Source of the DNA: Thiogranum sp.
GTDB taxonomy: Bacteria; Pseudomonadota; Gammaproteobacteria; DSM-19610
Direction of reading: 5' to 3'
Assembly (NCBI GenBank): GCA_030148775.1
Contig: JASBST010000017.1
Coordinates: forward strand, 1-58,087
DNA length: 58,087 nt
Below the pieces are notes generated by a model. It did no database searches. It was given only the letters and a program-made list of their open reading frames with translations, and was not told the DNA's origin. Shown piece after piece: positions 25,600-37,219 of this stretch. How positions within the stretch are numbered: position 1 is the first letter of the stretch; each line of letters begins with the position of its first letter. The translations under genes and the position numbers were made by a program.

Positions 25600-26832
25600 T
25601 TGAATATTCTTATGATCTCCGACGTTTACTTTCCGCGGGTAAACGGCGTCTCCACCTCCATCGCCACGTTCCGGCGCTCGCTGCAACAACTGGGCCACAA
25701 CAGCACCCTCATCGCGCCACGTTATCCGCAGGGTGGAAGCCGCGACGAGGAAAACATTCAGCGCGTGGCCGCCCGCTATCTGCCGATGGATCCCGAGGAT
25801 CGGCTGATGAAAGTTGCGCACATACTGGCGGCGACGGAATCCCTGCGGCAGCAACACTATGACCTGGTGCACATCCAGACACCATTCGCCGCCCACTACG
25901 CCGGCATTCGCCTCGCGCGACGATTGCGGCTGCCGGTCATCGAAACGTACCACACCTATTTCGAGGAATATTTCCATCACTATCTGCCGTTCCTGCCGGG
26001 CGGGCTGACGCGTTACGGCGCGCGCTGGTTGACACGCCATCAGGCGCGGCAGCTCGACGCGCTGGTGGTGCCGTCGACCGCCATGCTCAGCGTGCTGGCC
26101 ACGTACGGCGTGCAGACGCAGACCGAGGTCATTCCCACCGGTATCGATTTCGCTGAAATCGCCGCCGGCGACGGCCCGGGGTTCCGCCGACGGTACGGCA
26201 TCGACCCGAAACGCCCCACGCTGGTCCACATCGGACGCGTGGCGCACGAAAAAAACATCGGCTTTCTGCTGGATGTGGTGGCACGGGTACGCCTCACCGT
26301 CCCCGATATTCTCCTGGTTATCGCCGGCGAAGGGCCGGCGCGACGCAGTCTGCAGCAACGCGCCGCGCAACTGGGCCTCGGCGGCAATTGTCTTTTTCTC
26401 GGCTACTTCGAGCGCGGCGCGGAGCTATGGGACTGCTATGCCAGCGGCGACGCTTTTGTGTTCGCCTCGTCCACCGAAACGCAAGGTCTGGTGCTGCTGG
26501 AGGCCATGGCCCTGGGCACTCCGGTCATCTCGACCGCCGTGCTCGGCACCCGTGACATACTCGCCGCCGGCAAAGGCGCCTTGATCGCCGCCGCGGACGT
26601 CGACGATTTCAGCGGAAAAATCCTGCATCTGCTGCGCCAACCCCGACTGCGGCAGCGTTTGTCGCAGGAAGCGCGTGTCTATGCACGTGATTGGAGCACT
26701 GTGATCATGGCGCGGCGTATGGCGGACTTTTACCAACGGCTGTTGCAGTTCGGTTCCGGCTCGCGCGAAACCAACACTGCGCCGTCCTCCGGACGCCGGC
26801 AAACGACCGCGAGCGCTCAGCGCCCGCGATAA
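25600..26832 (+). CDS. GT4-family glycosyltransferase
   Basis: A 410-residue retaining glycosyltransferase with two Rossmann domains. The N-terminal half begins MISDVYFPRVNGVSTSI and contains HIQTPFAAHYAG and ETYHTYFEEY. The C-terminal half has the nucleotide-sugar site GRVAHEKN and the E-x7-E motif in SSTETQGLVLLEAMA. The pattern matches diacylglycerol or phosphatidylinositol glycosyltransferases of GT4, so a glycolipid product is likely but not shown. The start is probably TTG 25600, with the hydrophobic MISDVYF strand four codons in. The last 35 residues are Ser/Thr/Arg-rich and probably disordered. Confidence 0.88.
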   Translation: MNILMISDVYFPRVNGVSTSIATFRRSLQQLGHNSTLIAPRYPQGGSRDEENIQRVAARYLPMDPEDRLMKVAHILAATESLRQQHYDLVHIQTPFAAHYAGIRLARRLRLPVIETYHTYFEEYFHHYLPFLPGGLTRYGARWLTRHQARQLDALVVPSTAMLSVLATYGVQTQTEVIPTGIDFAEIAAGDGPGFRRRYGIDPKRPTLVHIGRVAHEKNIGFLLDVVARVRLTVPDILLVIAGEGPARRSLQQRAAQLGLGGNCLFLGYFERGAELWDCYASGDAFVFASSTETQGLVLLEAMALGTPVISTAVLGTRDILAAGKGALIAAADVDDFSGKILHLLRQPRLRQRLSQEARVYARDWSTVIMARRMADFYQRLLQFGSGSRETNTAPSSGRRQTTASAQRPR

Positions 26833-26833
26833 A

Positions 26834-26852
26834 ACGCAATTAACGCTTGCGT
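26834..26852 (-). terminator. terminator-like hairpin at the convergent junction
   Basis: ACGCAA and TTGCGT form a 6-bp stem with a 7-nt loop, 2 nt after the glycosyltransferase stop. On the minus strand it is followed by TTTT, so it best serves as terminator for the DUF2173 genes. Confidence 0.5.
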
Positions 26853-26901
26853 ATTATTGAGTGGTCAGACCGGCGCCGCGCCCCGGATCCGCGAGCCGGT
26901 G

Positions 26902-27234
26902 TCAGTAATGGGAAGCTTCGGTCAAATCCCGCATTACCTGATTCAGCGAAGCCGTGGCGTTGTCGACGAAACACACCAGATTGCCCACGCTGCAAACACT
27001 GGTGCCGGCGCCGTGCACGATCCAGCCGCCCGGCGGCGCCCACCCGGTCAACTGGGTGAACATGGAAAACTGGTCGGTATTGCCCTGCACCATGCGTTTG
27101 TAGTCGTGTGCAAACTTGGCCATGCGCCGCATCAGGGGTTCGTCCAGCATGCCGTAGCCTTCCACCAACTCGCCGTCGTCGCGGAATTGGCACACGCCGA
27201 GCACGCCGTCGAGCGCGAGCAGTCGTTTAATCAT
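26902..27234 (-). CDS. DUF2173 family protein (copy 3 of 3)
   Basis: A 110-residue small soluble protein. Its pattern (LLALDGVLGVCQFRDDG near the start, a W-x-P-x-x-G-W core in GWAPPGGWIV, then a hydrophobic CSVGNLVCFVD strand) fits DUF2173, a family with a roadblock/LC7-like appearance seen mostly in sulfur-oxidising proteobacteria. No catalytic motif is present. It is the last of three tandem genes on the minus strand, 9 nt after the middle copy, with a terminator-like hairpin further downstream. Function unknown; roadblock-type proteins often form dimers that regulate small GTPases or complexes. Confidence 0.75.
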   Translation of the reverse strand: MIKRLLALDGVLGVCQFRDDGELVEGYGMLDEPLMRRMAKFAHDYKRMVQGNTDQFSMFTQLTGWAPPGGWIVHGAGTSVCSVGNLVCFVDNATASLNQVMRDLTEASHY

Positions 27235-27243
27235 AGTCGCGCC

Positions 27244-27582
27244 TCATACGTTCAGCGCCGCGTAGGCGGCCTCGAAATCCGCCGTTTCGTTGTGTAGCAC
27301 AACACCGCAGCTACCGTTGCCCACCGTCGAGTACTCCAGCCCGATCAGGGTGAAGCCCTTGACCGGATAAAAACCGCCCTGTCCGGTGGCGCTTTCCCAG
27401 CCGCGGGCCTGCAAGGTGGCGATGGCGATGTTGGCCACGAAAGTGTGCGCCAGCAGATCCAGCGAAGCGGGCTCCAGTTTGGAACCCTCGGCCAGGCGGT
27501 AATCGACAAGCTCCCCGGTGGGGTTGAAGCTGAACGCCGCATCGGCGCCTTCGAGTTTCATCAGATTTTCCAGACTGCTCAT
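27244..27582 (-). CDS. DUF2173 family protein (copy 2 of 3)
   Basis: A 112-residue soluble protein starting MSSLENLMKLEGADAAFSF. It shares the layout of its neighbours (short helix, beta hairpin with a glycine turn, long helix LDLLAHTFVANIAIATL, then a beta sheet ending in a helix), which looks like a roadblock/LC7 fold. It is the most divergent of the three, lacking the CSVGN/CVMAN-type strand with its cysteine in the same form. It lies between the two other copies with short gaps (9 and 30 nt), so they are probably one transcript. Confidence 0.68.
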   Translation of the reverse strand: MSSLENLMKLEGADAAFSFNPTGELVDYRLAEGSKLEPASLDLLAHTFVANIAIATLQARGWESATGQGGFYPVKGFTLIGLEYSTVGNGSCGVVLHNETADFEAAYAALNV

Positions 27583-27612
27583 GACATCCTCTTAAAACCG
27601 CTTAAAAACCAA

Positions 27613-27972
27613 TCAGACCATTTCACGCACATTCATCAGACTACGACGCATGCGCGCGAATACGGCATTGAGCACGCCTGGTTGATTGACCACAAAACAA
27701 AACGTATTGGCCATCACGCATACGGTGAATTGGGGACCCCGCACCATCCAGCCATGCGATTCGCTGAACGGGCAGTCTTTGCTGTCGATATTGGTGCAGA
27801 GAATATCGGCTTGCATATGCGTGCTCAACGTGGTGGCACGACACATGATCGAAGCCATCCGCGCCATCTCATCGCTAAGCTCGCCTTTGTAATTGTAACG
27901 ATCTCCGCGCCAGGCGTACTCGCCCGCCGCGATCACTCCCTCCATCAGTGCCAAATCGGCATAGACACTCAT
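27613..27972 (-). CDS. DUF2173 family protein (copy 1 of 3)
   Basis: A 119-residue soluble protein, first of the tandem set. Features include LALMEGVIAAGEY near the N-terminus, a long helix with MARMASIMCRAT, a GWMVRGPQFTVCVMAN segment that parallels copy 3, and a C-terminal helix. It contains four cysteines, more than the other copies. No signal peptide or membrane segment. It is divergent from the RDD-family gene, with about 130 nt between the starts. Confidence 0.74.
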   Translation of the reverse strand: MSVYADLALMEGVIAAGEYAWRGDRYNYKGELSDEMARMASIMCRATTLSTHMQADILCTNIDSKDCPFSESHGWMVRGPQFTVCVMANTFCFVVNQPGVLNAVFARMRRSLMNVREMV

Positions 27973-28100
27973 GCAACGGCTCCTTCTAGCTGTTTTTTTC
28001 GTTCACGTAGAGTACATAGCACAGGACGGCGGCCTTGTCACCGTTGCCGGCACCGCGCCAACAGCGGTAAAGTTCCGCTACTGTCGAGAGGATGGCAGCG

Positions 28101-28559
28101 ATGTCAGAATCGCAATCCGCGCCCAGACCCGCAAGCCTGTTCAGGCGCCTGGCCGCATTATTCTACGATACCTTGCTACTGATGGCGTTGTGGTTTGTGG
28201 CCGTGGCGCTGGTATTGCCGCTCAACCACGGCCAGGCTTTCGCGCCGCACAACCCGTTGCTGACCACCTATTTGTTCTTCGTCGCCTTCCTGTTTTACGC
28301 CTGGTTCTGGATGCACGGCGGCCAGACGATGGGTATGCGGGCGTGGAAACTGCAATTGCGCAGTTTGCGCCCGGGCCCGCCCAGTGTGTGGCAGCTGATG
28401 CTACGATTTCTGGTGGCGATTCCCGCCGCAGCGCTTTTCGGTCTGGGCTATCTCTGGATTTTGTTCGATCGCAGACGACTGAGCTGGCACGATCGCTATT
28501 CCGAGACCACGATCGTGCAACTGCAGCACAATCCCATGCGTTATCGCCGCAAAGACTGA
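28101..28559 (+). CDS. RDD-family membrane protein
   Basis: A 152-residue integral membrane protein with three hydrophobic helices and the RDD pattern: LFRRLAALFYDTLLLMALW at the N-terminus (R and D conserved), the GQTMGMRAWKLQL motif in the middle and LSWHDRYSETTIV at the end. RDD proteins are small membrane proteins of poorly defined transport or accessory role. ATG 28101 has GAGAGG nine nt upstream, better spaced than ATG 28092. It ends 6 nt before the convergent lptG stop. Confidence 0.85.
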   Translation: MSESQSAPRPASLFRRLAALFYDTLLLMALWFVAVALVLPLNHGQAFAPHNPLLTTYLFFVAFLFYAWFWMHGGQTMGMRAWKLQLRSLRPGPPSVWQLMLRFLVAIPAAALFGLGYLWILFDRRRLSWHDRYSETTIVQLQHNPMRYRRKD

Positions 28560-28565
28560 TCCGCC

Positions 28566-29636
28566 CTAACGGGGTTGGCCAAAGCGCGCGTACAACACGA
28601 CGCCCACTAACACCGACAGTGCCGGCAACACCGCGCTCAGGCCCACGTTCAGACCATATACCAGGCCGGCGTGGGAGACGACGCCGCCGAGCAACTGGAA
28701 GGCGACACCGGTCAACACCGCCACCAGCAGCCGTTGACCGAGCGGGCGCCGTCCCAGTGAACCGAGCACCAGCACCGCGGCGAGCGCCAGCATCGCCAAT
28801 ACGTTCAGCGGCGCGGCCAGCCGTTGCCAGAAACCCAGCCGCCAGAGACCGACGTCGTTGCCGTTCTGGGCAAGATAATCGATATAACGGGCCAGCTGCG
28901 GCAGGCTCAGGGTAGCGCTGTCGCGCGTAAGTAATCCCACCAGTCCCCGCGCCATCAGGGTCGGCCACCAGATACGGGCATGTCGCTCGACACCGATCCG
29001 CTGTGTCTCGAATCTGGTCACAACAACATCATCGAGTCGCCAACGACCGTCCTGCGGCTGTGCGCGCGCCGCGCTGATAATTCGCGACAGGCGCGGACCC
29101 GGGCCCAACTCATAGACCACCAGTCCCTGCACCGAGTCGTCGGGCCCGCTGCGCCCGATCTGGATAAAACGCTGCCGGTCGCGCACCCAGAAGCCGGCGT
29201 CGGTCTGCGTCCCGGCGCCCCCATGGATGGACTGAGCCCGCCACTGTTGCGCCAGGTGCTGCGCAGCGGGGGCCACCACCTCACCCAGCAACATTCCGCC
29301 GAGCAGCAGCAGCAAACCGATACGCATCACCGCCAGCAGCAATCGCGACGGCGAGCAGCCGGCGAGGCGCAAGGCATCGAGTTCGCGCTGCTCGGCGAGA
29401 TTGCCCAGGCCCAGCAGCACACCGATCAGCGCCGCCATGGGAAACACCTGCCAGGCACGCGTCGGCGTTCCCAGTGCCACGAACCTCAGCGCGTCGCCGA
29501 GCCCGTAATCGCCGCGCCCGATATCGCCCAATTGCCCCAACAGCACGAATAAGGCGTCCAGAACCACCACCACCGCCCAGGCCAACAACATGGCGTTCAG
29601 AACCGCGCGGCCGATATGACGATCCAAGCGGCTCAC
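28566..29636 (-). CDS. lptG: LPS export system permease LptG
   Basis: A 356-residue inner-membrane permease of the LptFG/YjgPQ family, part of the LptB2FGC transporter that pulls lipopolysaccharide from the inner membrane. It has six hydrophobic helices with a periplasmic beta-jellyroll between helices 3 and 4; AEQRELDALRLAGCSPSRLL is the typical coupling region. The start is GTG 29636, overlapping the lptF stop as GTGA; the longer frame to 29750 lies inside lptF. The stop codon is TAG, showing that amber is a working stop in this genome. Confidence 0.93.
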   Translation of the reverse strand: MSRLDRHIGRAVLNAMLLAWAVVVVLDALFVLLGQLGDIGRGDYGLGDALRFVALGTPTRAWQVFPMAALIGVLLGLGNLAEQRELDALRLAGCSPSRLLLAVMRIGLLLLLGGMLLGEVVAPAAQHLAQQWRAQSIHGGAGTQTDAGFWVRDRQRFIQIGRSGPDDSVQGLVVYELGPGPRLSRIISAARAQPQDGRWRLDDVVVTRFETQRIGVERHARIWWPTLMARGLVGLLTRDSATLSLPQLARYIDYLAQNGNDVGLWRLGFWQRLAAPLNVLAMLALAAVLVLGSLGRRPLGQRLLVAVLTGVAFQLLGGVVSHAGLVYGLNVGLSAVLPALSVLVGVVLYARFGQPR

Positions 29637-30700
29637 GCCGACGACCTCGCGCCACGCCACGGCCTGAGCCATAGCACTGCCGACAGCAGCATCAGCAGGT
29701 GCACCCACCACAAGCCCAGCCAGCCGGGGATTTGCTCGCGCGCCAACCACAATTCAGAGGTCGTGAGCAGATTGAAGTAAAGCGCGAACGCCAGCACGCC
29801 CAACCACAACGGATAGAAGCGGCTGGTAGCCGGGCGGAAGCGCGCCAGCGGCACGGCGAGCAGTGCCAGCACCAGTACGCTCAGGGGGCGCGAAAGGCGT
29901 TGCTGCCACTGCGCGCGCGCCGCCGGCTGGCTATCGCGCAACAGCTCCCGCGTGCTCACCGCGTCCCACTTGAAATCCTGCCTCGACGGCGCACTCAGCC
30001 GGATCTCGTATTGGCGATAGCTCAGCACGCGATAGTCGGCCTGACCCGGCTCGCCGTCATAACGATAACCCTGTTGCAAGACCAGAATGCGACCGCCATG
30101 GTGATCCGTTTCAAAGTGCGCCCGCTGCGCCACCAGAATCTGTTCGCCCTTGTCCTGCCGGCGATGGATGAACAGATCACGCAACTGACCCGCGGCGTCT
30201 CCCGGGCGCTGCGCATACAGCTGCCACTCCCCACCTGCCAGCGTATGGAAAACCCCGGCAGCCAGATTCGCCGCATTCAGTTCGCGCTGCGCCTCGGCGC
30301 GCACGCGATAACCCTGCTCGGCGGTATAGGGCACCAGATAGAAACTCAGCAGCGCCACCAGCAGCGTCACCAGCACGACGGGACCGGCGAGCGTTTGGTA
30401 CATGTGCCGGATACCGAAACCGCTGGCGCCGAGCGCCAGTGTCTCATGGTCGCGATTGAGGCGTCCGAGCAGCCACAGCAGCGCCAGATACAGCGTGACC
30501 GGCAGCAGAAACACAAAAAATCCGACCGACTTCAGTGCCAGCAGAGTCAGGATGGTGGCAGCGGGCAACTGGCCTTCTGCCGCCTGGCCGAGATACAGCG
30601 AAAATCGCGCCGTGACCAGTATCAGCCACAGCACCAAGGTGAAAACCAGCCAGTATTGCAGTAATTCCCGGCTGAGATAGCGACGTAAAACCGATGGCAT
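29633..30700 (-). CDS. lptF: LPS export system permease LptF
   Basis: A 355-residue partner of LptG with six membrane helices and a large periplasmic domain. Typical features are RYLSRELLQYWLVFTLVLWL at the N-terminus and LNRDHETLALGASGFGIRHM, the coupling helix region. The pair lptF-lptG overlaps by 4 nt. It diverges from pepA, the standard arrangement in gammaproteobacteria, and no extra gene intervenes. Confidence 0.95.
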   Translation of the reverse strand: MPSVLRRYLSRELLQYWLVFTLVLWLILVTARFSLYLGQAAEGQLPAATILTLLALKSVGFFVFLLPVTLYLALLWLLGRLNRDHETLALGASGFGIRHMYQTLAGPVVLVTLLVALLSFYLVPYTAEQGYRVRAEAQRELNAANLAAGVFHTLAGGEWQLYAQRPGDAAGQLRDLFIHRRQDKGEQILVAQRAHFETDHHGGRILVLQQGYRYDGEPGQADYRVLSYRQYEIRLSAPSRQDFKWDAVSTRELLRDSQPAARAQWQQRLSRPLSVLVLALLAVPLARFRPATSRFYPLWLGVLAFALYFNLLTTSELWLAREQIPGWLGLWWVHLLMLLSAVLWLRPWRGARSSA

Positions 30701-30720
30701 GCGTACCCGGTAAAAAGTTT

Positions 30721-30750
30721 TTGAGGCAGCGCCCGTGCATCCGGTACACT
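30721..30750 (+). promoter_or_regulatory. candidate sigma-70 promoter of pepA
   Basis: TTGAGG (30721-30726) and TACACT (30745-30750) are separated by 18 nt and lie about 48 nt before the pepA start. The match to the consensus is moderate. Confidence 0.45.
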
Positions 30751-30797
30751 GGGGTAATCAGTAGCTGTCAAGCATACCAGTTAGCGAGGAACACACC

Positions 30798-32303
30798 ATG
30801 GATTTCAACGTCAAGAGTGGCGAAGCGGACACGCTGCGCGGCGCCTGTGCGATTGTCGGGGTCGCCGCCCCCCGCCGTCTGTCGGCGGCCGCCTCGCGCC
30901 TGGACAAAATCGGCGGCGGCCGTATCGCCGCGCTGCTCAAAAGCGGCGACATCGACACGGATCTGGGTAAAACCACGCTGTTGCACAACCCCGGCGAATC
31001 GGTACCCGTGGGGCGCATCCTGCTGGTCGGCTGCGGCAAGAACAAGCAGCTCAGCCCCAAAGAGTTCCTGACCGTGGCCGGCGCGGCCGCCCGGGCGCTG
31101 CAAAACACCGGCGCGGCGGATGCCCTGGCCTACCTCACGGAACTGGACGTCGCCGAACGCGGCCTGGGATGGAAGGCGCGACAGATCGTCATCGCCGCGC
31201 GCGCCGCCCACTACCGCTTCGACGAGTTCAAAAGCCGCGATAAAACGCCCAAAGCACGCCTGAAGCGTCTGACACTGGCGGTCAACGGCCGCACGCAACA
31301 TAACGAAGTCAAGGCCGGCGTCGCCAGGGGACTGGCCATCGCCAATGGCATGGAACTGGCCCGCACGCTGGGCAATCGGCCCGGCAATCGCTGTACGCCC
31401 GGGGATCTGGCCGAGCAGGCCAGGCAACTGAAAAAGACCCACAGCAGCCTCAAGGTCGAGGTCCTGGACCAGAAGGCCATGGAAAAACTGGGCATGGGCG
31501 CCCTGTTGTCGGTGGCGCGCGGCAGTCGGCAGGCGCCGAAACTGATCGTGATGGAATACCGCGGCGGCAAGAAGAGCGCCAAACCCGTGGTATTGGTCGG
31601 CAAGGGCGTCACCTTCGACTCCGGCGGCATTTCCCTCAAACCCGGCAAGGGCATGGACGAAATGAAATTCGACATGTGCGGCGCGGCGAGTGTCTTCGGT
31701 TGCATGAGCGCGGTGGCCGAACTGGGCCTGCCCATCAACCTGGTCGGCGTAGTGCCGGCCACGGAAAATCTACCCGACGGCGACGCCAGCAAGCCCGGCG
31801 ATATCGTCACCAGCATGAGCGGGCAGACCATCGAGATTCTCAATACCGACGCCGAAGGTCGGTTGATTCTCTGCGACGCGCTGACCTATGTGAGGAAATT
31901 CAACCCCGACGTTGTCATCGACCTCGCCACCCTCACCGGCGCCTGTATCGTCGCCCTGGGTCACGAAGCCACCGGCCTGCTGGGCAACCATCAGCCACTG
32001 GTGGACGCCCTGCTCGACGCCGGCGAGAACAGCTGCGACCGCGCCTGGCAGCTGCCGTTATGGGAAGAATACGACGAACAACTGGCGAGTAACTTTGCCG
32101 ACATGGCCAATATCGGCAACGGCGGCGCCGGCACCATCACCGCCGCCAGTTTTCTCGCACGCTTCACCCGCGACTATCGCTGGGCGCATCTGGATATCGC
32201 CGGGGTCGCCTGGAAAAGCGGCGGCGAGAAAGGCGCCACCGGGCGGCCGGTACCGTTGTTGATGCAGTACCTGCTCGCGCGCAGCGGCAAGAGCGACGCC
32301 TGA
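30798..32303 (+). CDS. pepA: leucyl aminopeptidase (M17)
   Basis: A 501-residue cytosolic metallopeptidase that releases N-terminal residues from peptides. The N-terminal macro-like domain is followed by the catalytic domain with VGKGVTFDSGGISLKPG (metal-binding Lys and Asp, near residue 270) and the M17 signature NTDAEGRLIL (near 350). In some bacteria PepA also binds DNA, which cannot be judged here. Start ATG 30798. The next gene, holC, begins 16 nt after the stop, giving the familiar pepA-holC-valS order. Confidence 0.97.
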   Translation: MDFNVKSGEADTLRGACAIVGVAAPRRLSAAASRLDKIGGGRIAALLKSGDIDTDLGKTTLLHNPGESVPVGRILLVGCGKNKQLSPKEFLTVAGAAARALQNTGAADALAYLTELDVAERGLGWKARQIVIAARAAHYRFDEFKSRDKTPKARLKRLTLAVNGRTQHNEVKAGVARGLAIANGMELARTLGNRPGNRCTPGDLAEQARQLKKTHSSLKVEVLDQKAMEKLGMGALLSVARGSRQAPKLIVMEYRGGKKSAKPVVLVGKGVTFDSGGISLKPGKGMDEMKFDMCGAASVFGCMSAVAELGLPINLVGVVPATENLPDGDASKPGDIVTSMSGQTIEILNTDAEGRLILCDALTYVRKFNPDVVIDLATLTGACIVALGHEATGLLGNHQPLVDALLDAGENSCDRAWQLPLWEEYDEQLASNFADMANIGNGGAGTITAASFLARFTRDYRWAHLDIAGVAWKSGGEKGATGRPVPLLMQYLLARSGKSDA

Positions 32304-32319
32304 GGCGGCGACCGGGAAC

Positions 32320-32751
32320 ATGACGCAGGTCGACTTCTATCTGCTCCCCGGCGAACAACGCCAACAGCTCATGCACTTTGCCTGCCGCCTCGCCGATAAG
32401 GCCTATCGTCTCGGGCACCGCGTATACATCCACACCGAATCGGCCGAACAGACGCGCCAGCTCGACGAATTGTTGTGGACGTTCCAACAGGACAGTTTTG
32501 TTCCACACGCCGTTTTCACCGAGACGGCCGAATCCCCGCCTCCGGTGCAGTTGGGCCACGACGCTGAACCGGATGCCAGCCATCAGGTGTTGATCAACCT
32601 CGCCACCGAAGTGCCGTTGTTTTTTTCCCGCTTCGAACGCGTTGCCGAACTGGTCAACGCCGAGGAAAGCGTGCGCCACCACAGCCGCGAGCGCTACAGT
32701 TTCTACAAAGCGCGCGGCTATCCGCTACGCACCCACGAGCTCAGCAAATGA
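32320..32751 (+). CDS. holC: DNA polymerase III chi subunit
   Basis: A 143-residue clamp-loader accessory subunit that links the replicase to single-strand-binding protein. Recognised by the start TQVDFYLL, the ACRLADKAYRLGHRVYI segment and the ending FYKARGYPLRTHEL. The position between pepA and valS supports the call. It overlaps the following small gene by 4 nt (ATGA). Confidence 0.93.
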   Translation: MTQVDFYLLPGEQRQQLMHFACRLADKAYRLGHRVYIHTESAEQTRQLDELLWTFQQDSFVPHAVFTETAESPPPVQLGHDAEPDASHQVLINLATEVPLFFSRFERVAELVNAEESVRHHSRERYSFYKARGYPLRTHELSK

Positions 32752-33152
32752 CCGATCCGGACAAGTCCGCGGGCGATACCGACGGGATTCCCTTACTGGA
32801 AAACCCATTGCAGGCGGAGGTACTCGCCCAACCCGCCGGCTCGCCCGGGCAGCCCGGTCCGTCGAATTCGCCGCCACCCCCTGGCGCCGGATTGAGCGAT
32901 CCACAGGCGCTCGCCGAGCTGCTGCACGGCCCGGTGGGGCAACAGCTGCTGGCCGAACTGGCCGCGGACCTGCGACTGCTGGTCGCGGACAACCTGGAAC
33001 AGCAGCTACGGGAACAGCTGGCGCCGCAAATCAAGCAGGCGGCCGAGCAGGCCGCGTCGCCACTGGTCGAAGCGGTGCTCGCCCGGCTGCGTCAGGATCT
33101 GCCGAAACGCCTGTTCGAACTGCTCCGACCGGTACCGCCGCCGCGCGATTGA
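32748..33152 (+). CDS. hypothetical protein between holC and valS
   Basis: A 134-residue protein not assigned to a known family. The first 50 residues are rich in Pro, Gly, Ser and Asp and probably disordered; the rest is a leucine- and glutamine-rich helical region (about 55-125, with QQLREQLAPQIKQAAEQA) that could form a coiled coil. It is translationally coupled to holC (4-nt overlap) and precedes valS by 252 nt. Small proteins of this kind occur between holC and valS in other gammaproteobacteria. Cytoplasmic; function unknown. Confidence 0.65.
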   Translation: MTDPDKSAGDTDGIPLLENPLQAEVLAQPAGSPGQPGPSNSPPPPGAGLSDPQALAELLHGPVGQQLLAELAADLRLLVADNLEQQLREQLAPQIKQAAEQAASPLVEAVLARLRQDLPKRLFELLRPVPPPRD

Positions 33153-33337
33153 AACTCCACGTCTCACCCACACCGTCGCGACAGGCCGCCGGACCCTATA
33201 GACCCGCCATCGCATCGGTCTTTGTCCGCCACACCCGACTCGGCCCCGAAACAACATCCAAGTTATAAAGCCAGTGCTTGTGCGAGCCACAAATCTTCCC
33301 GAACTTCGCCGCAGTTGTGCCGCAAAGACCGTATGCC

Positions 33338-33365
33338 GTGAATCCAGGCGCGTGTGCGGTATAAT
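33338..33365 (+). promoter_or_regulatory. candidate sigma-70 promoter of valS
   Basis: A perfect TATAAT (33360-33365) is preceded by GTGAAT 16 nt upstream. The -35 match is weak. The expected start of transcription is about 30 nt before the valS ATG. Confidence 0.5.
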
Positions 33366-33404
33366 CCCCGCTCATTTTAAGCCCCACACGCCGGACTGAT
33401 TTGC

Positions 33405-36227
<2,823 letters not shown>

Positions 36228-36347
36228 ACATCCATCATCGACCGCCGTGACCTGTCGGCCCGGCCGGCGCCGGCGTTCCCGTGTCGCCGCACGCCGGTCC
36301 CGCCGGCGGTGCTATGCTTAGCTTTGACTTAGCGGACTGCACCACTC

Positions 36348-36698
36348 ATGAGCGAATTCGTCGATTATCTGCTCGAAGTCTTTGAACCGTTCGGACCCGT
36401 ACGCGCCCGGCGGATGTTCGGCGGTCATGGTCTCTACCACCGCGATGTCATGTTTGCGCTGGTGGCCGATGACAGGCTGTATCTGAAATGCGACGCGACC
36501 ACGGTCGAGCAGTTCCGGGCCCGGGAGCTGGAGCCTTTCCAATACCTGAAAGCCGGTAAATGGGTGCAGCTCTCCTATTATGCCGCACCGGAAGAAATAT
36601 TCGACGACCCCGAAACCGCTGTGCACTGGGCGAGGCTGGCCTGTGACGCCGCCTTGCGCGCGCGCTCCAAATCGCGCCCCAAGTCATCGCAAAATTAG
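36348..36698 (+). CDS. TfoX N-terminal-domain protein
   Basis: A 116-residue protein consisting of the TfoX/Sxy N-terminal domain only. Recognised by FGPVRARRMFGGHGLY near the start, FALVADDRLYLKCD in the middle and the LSYYAAPEEIFDD segment. TfoX/Sxy proteins take part in competence regulation, but single-domain members like this one have no established role. A short Ser/Lys/Arg tail follows. No competence genes are next to it. Confidence 0.85.
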   Translation: MSEFVDYLLEVFEPFGPVRARRMFGGHGLYHRDVMFALVADDRLYLKCDATTVEQFRARELEPFQYLKAGKWVQLSYYAAPEEIFDDPETAVHWARLACDAALRARSKSRPKSSQN

Positions 36699-36761
36699 CG
36701 TTCACTTATTCTTTCGACCGGGCTTTCCACCCGCGCCCGGCCTCGGTAAACTGCCGCCACT

Positions 36762-37211
36762 ATGAAAAACACTGGTAAAGTCATTGCCTTGCTCGCGGTT
36801 CTGGCCGCGGGTGGCTATTCCTATTTCGACAGTCAAGGATTGCCGGGGCTGGAACCGGCCCGAGAAGTCGTAGCGCCGCCGAGCGTCAATCTCGGCGAAG
36901 CGTTCAGAAACCGTCAAAGCAACGTTCAGGTCGAGGGCCAGGGAACGGTCAAGCGGATCCTGCCCGATGACCGCGAAGGCAGCCGCCATCAGCGCTTCGT
37001 CGTGCGCCTGAGCGACGGGCAAACCGTTCTAGTGGTGCACAACATCGATCTGGCGCCCCGTGTCAACGCCTTGCGCGAAGGCGACCGTGTATCCTTCTAC
37101 GGCGAATATGAGTGGAACGCCCAGGGCGGCATCGTCCACTGGACCCACCACGACCCGGCCCGGCGTCATGTCGACGGCTGGCTGAAGCACCAGGGACGCG
37201 TCTATCAGTGA
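36762..37211 (+). CDS. DUF3465 family protein
   Basis: A 149-residue protein with one N-terminal hydrophobic segment (signal or anchor, about residues 7-22) and an OB-fold-like DUF3465 domain (about 45-149), with GTVKRILPDD, HQRFVVRL, GDRVSFYGEYEWN and VHWTHHDPARRHVDGWL. The histidine-rich WTHHDP motif is characteristic. Probably periplasmic; function unknown. It is convergent with the DUF2970 gene, which ends 9 nt away. Confidence 0.82.
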   Translation: MKNTGKVIALLAVLAAGGYSYFDSQGLPGLEPAREVVAPPSVNLGEAFRNRQSNVQVEGQGTVKRILPDDREGSRHQRFVVRLSDGQTVLVVHNIDLAPRVNALREGDRVSFYGEYEWNAQGGIVHWTHHDPARRHVDGWLKHQGRVYQ

Positions 37212-37219
37212 TGTCGGCC

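Noticed and set aside
27181-27205. A TTGGCACACGCCGAGC sequence resembling a sigma-54 site
   Set aside because: It lies inside a DUF2173 gene and lacks the TTGC element at the right spacing.
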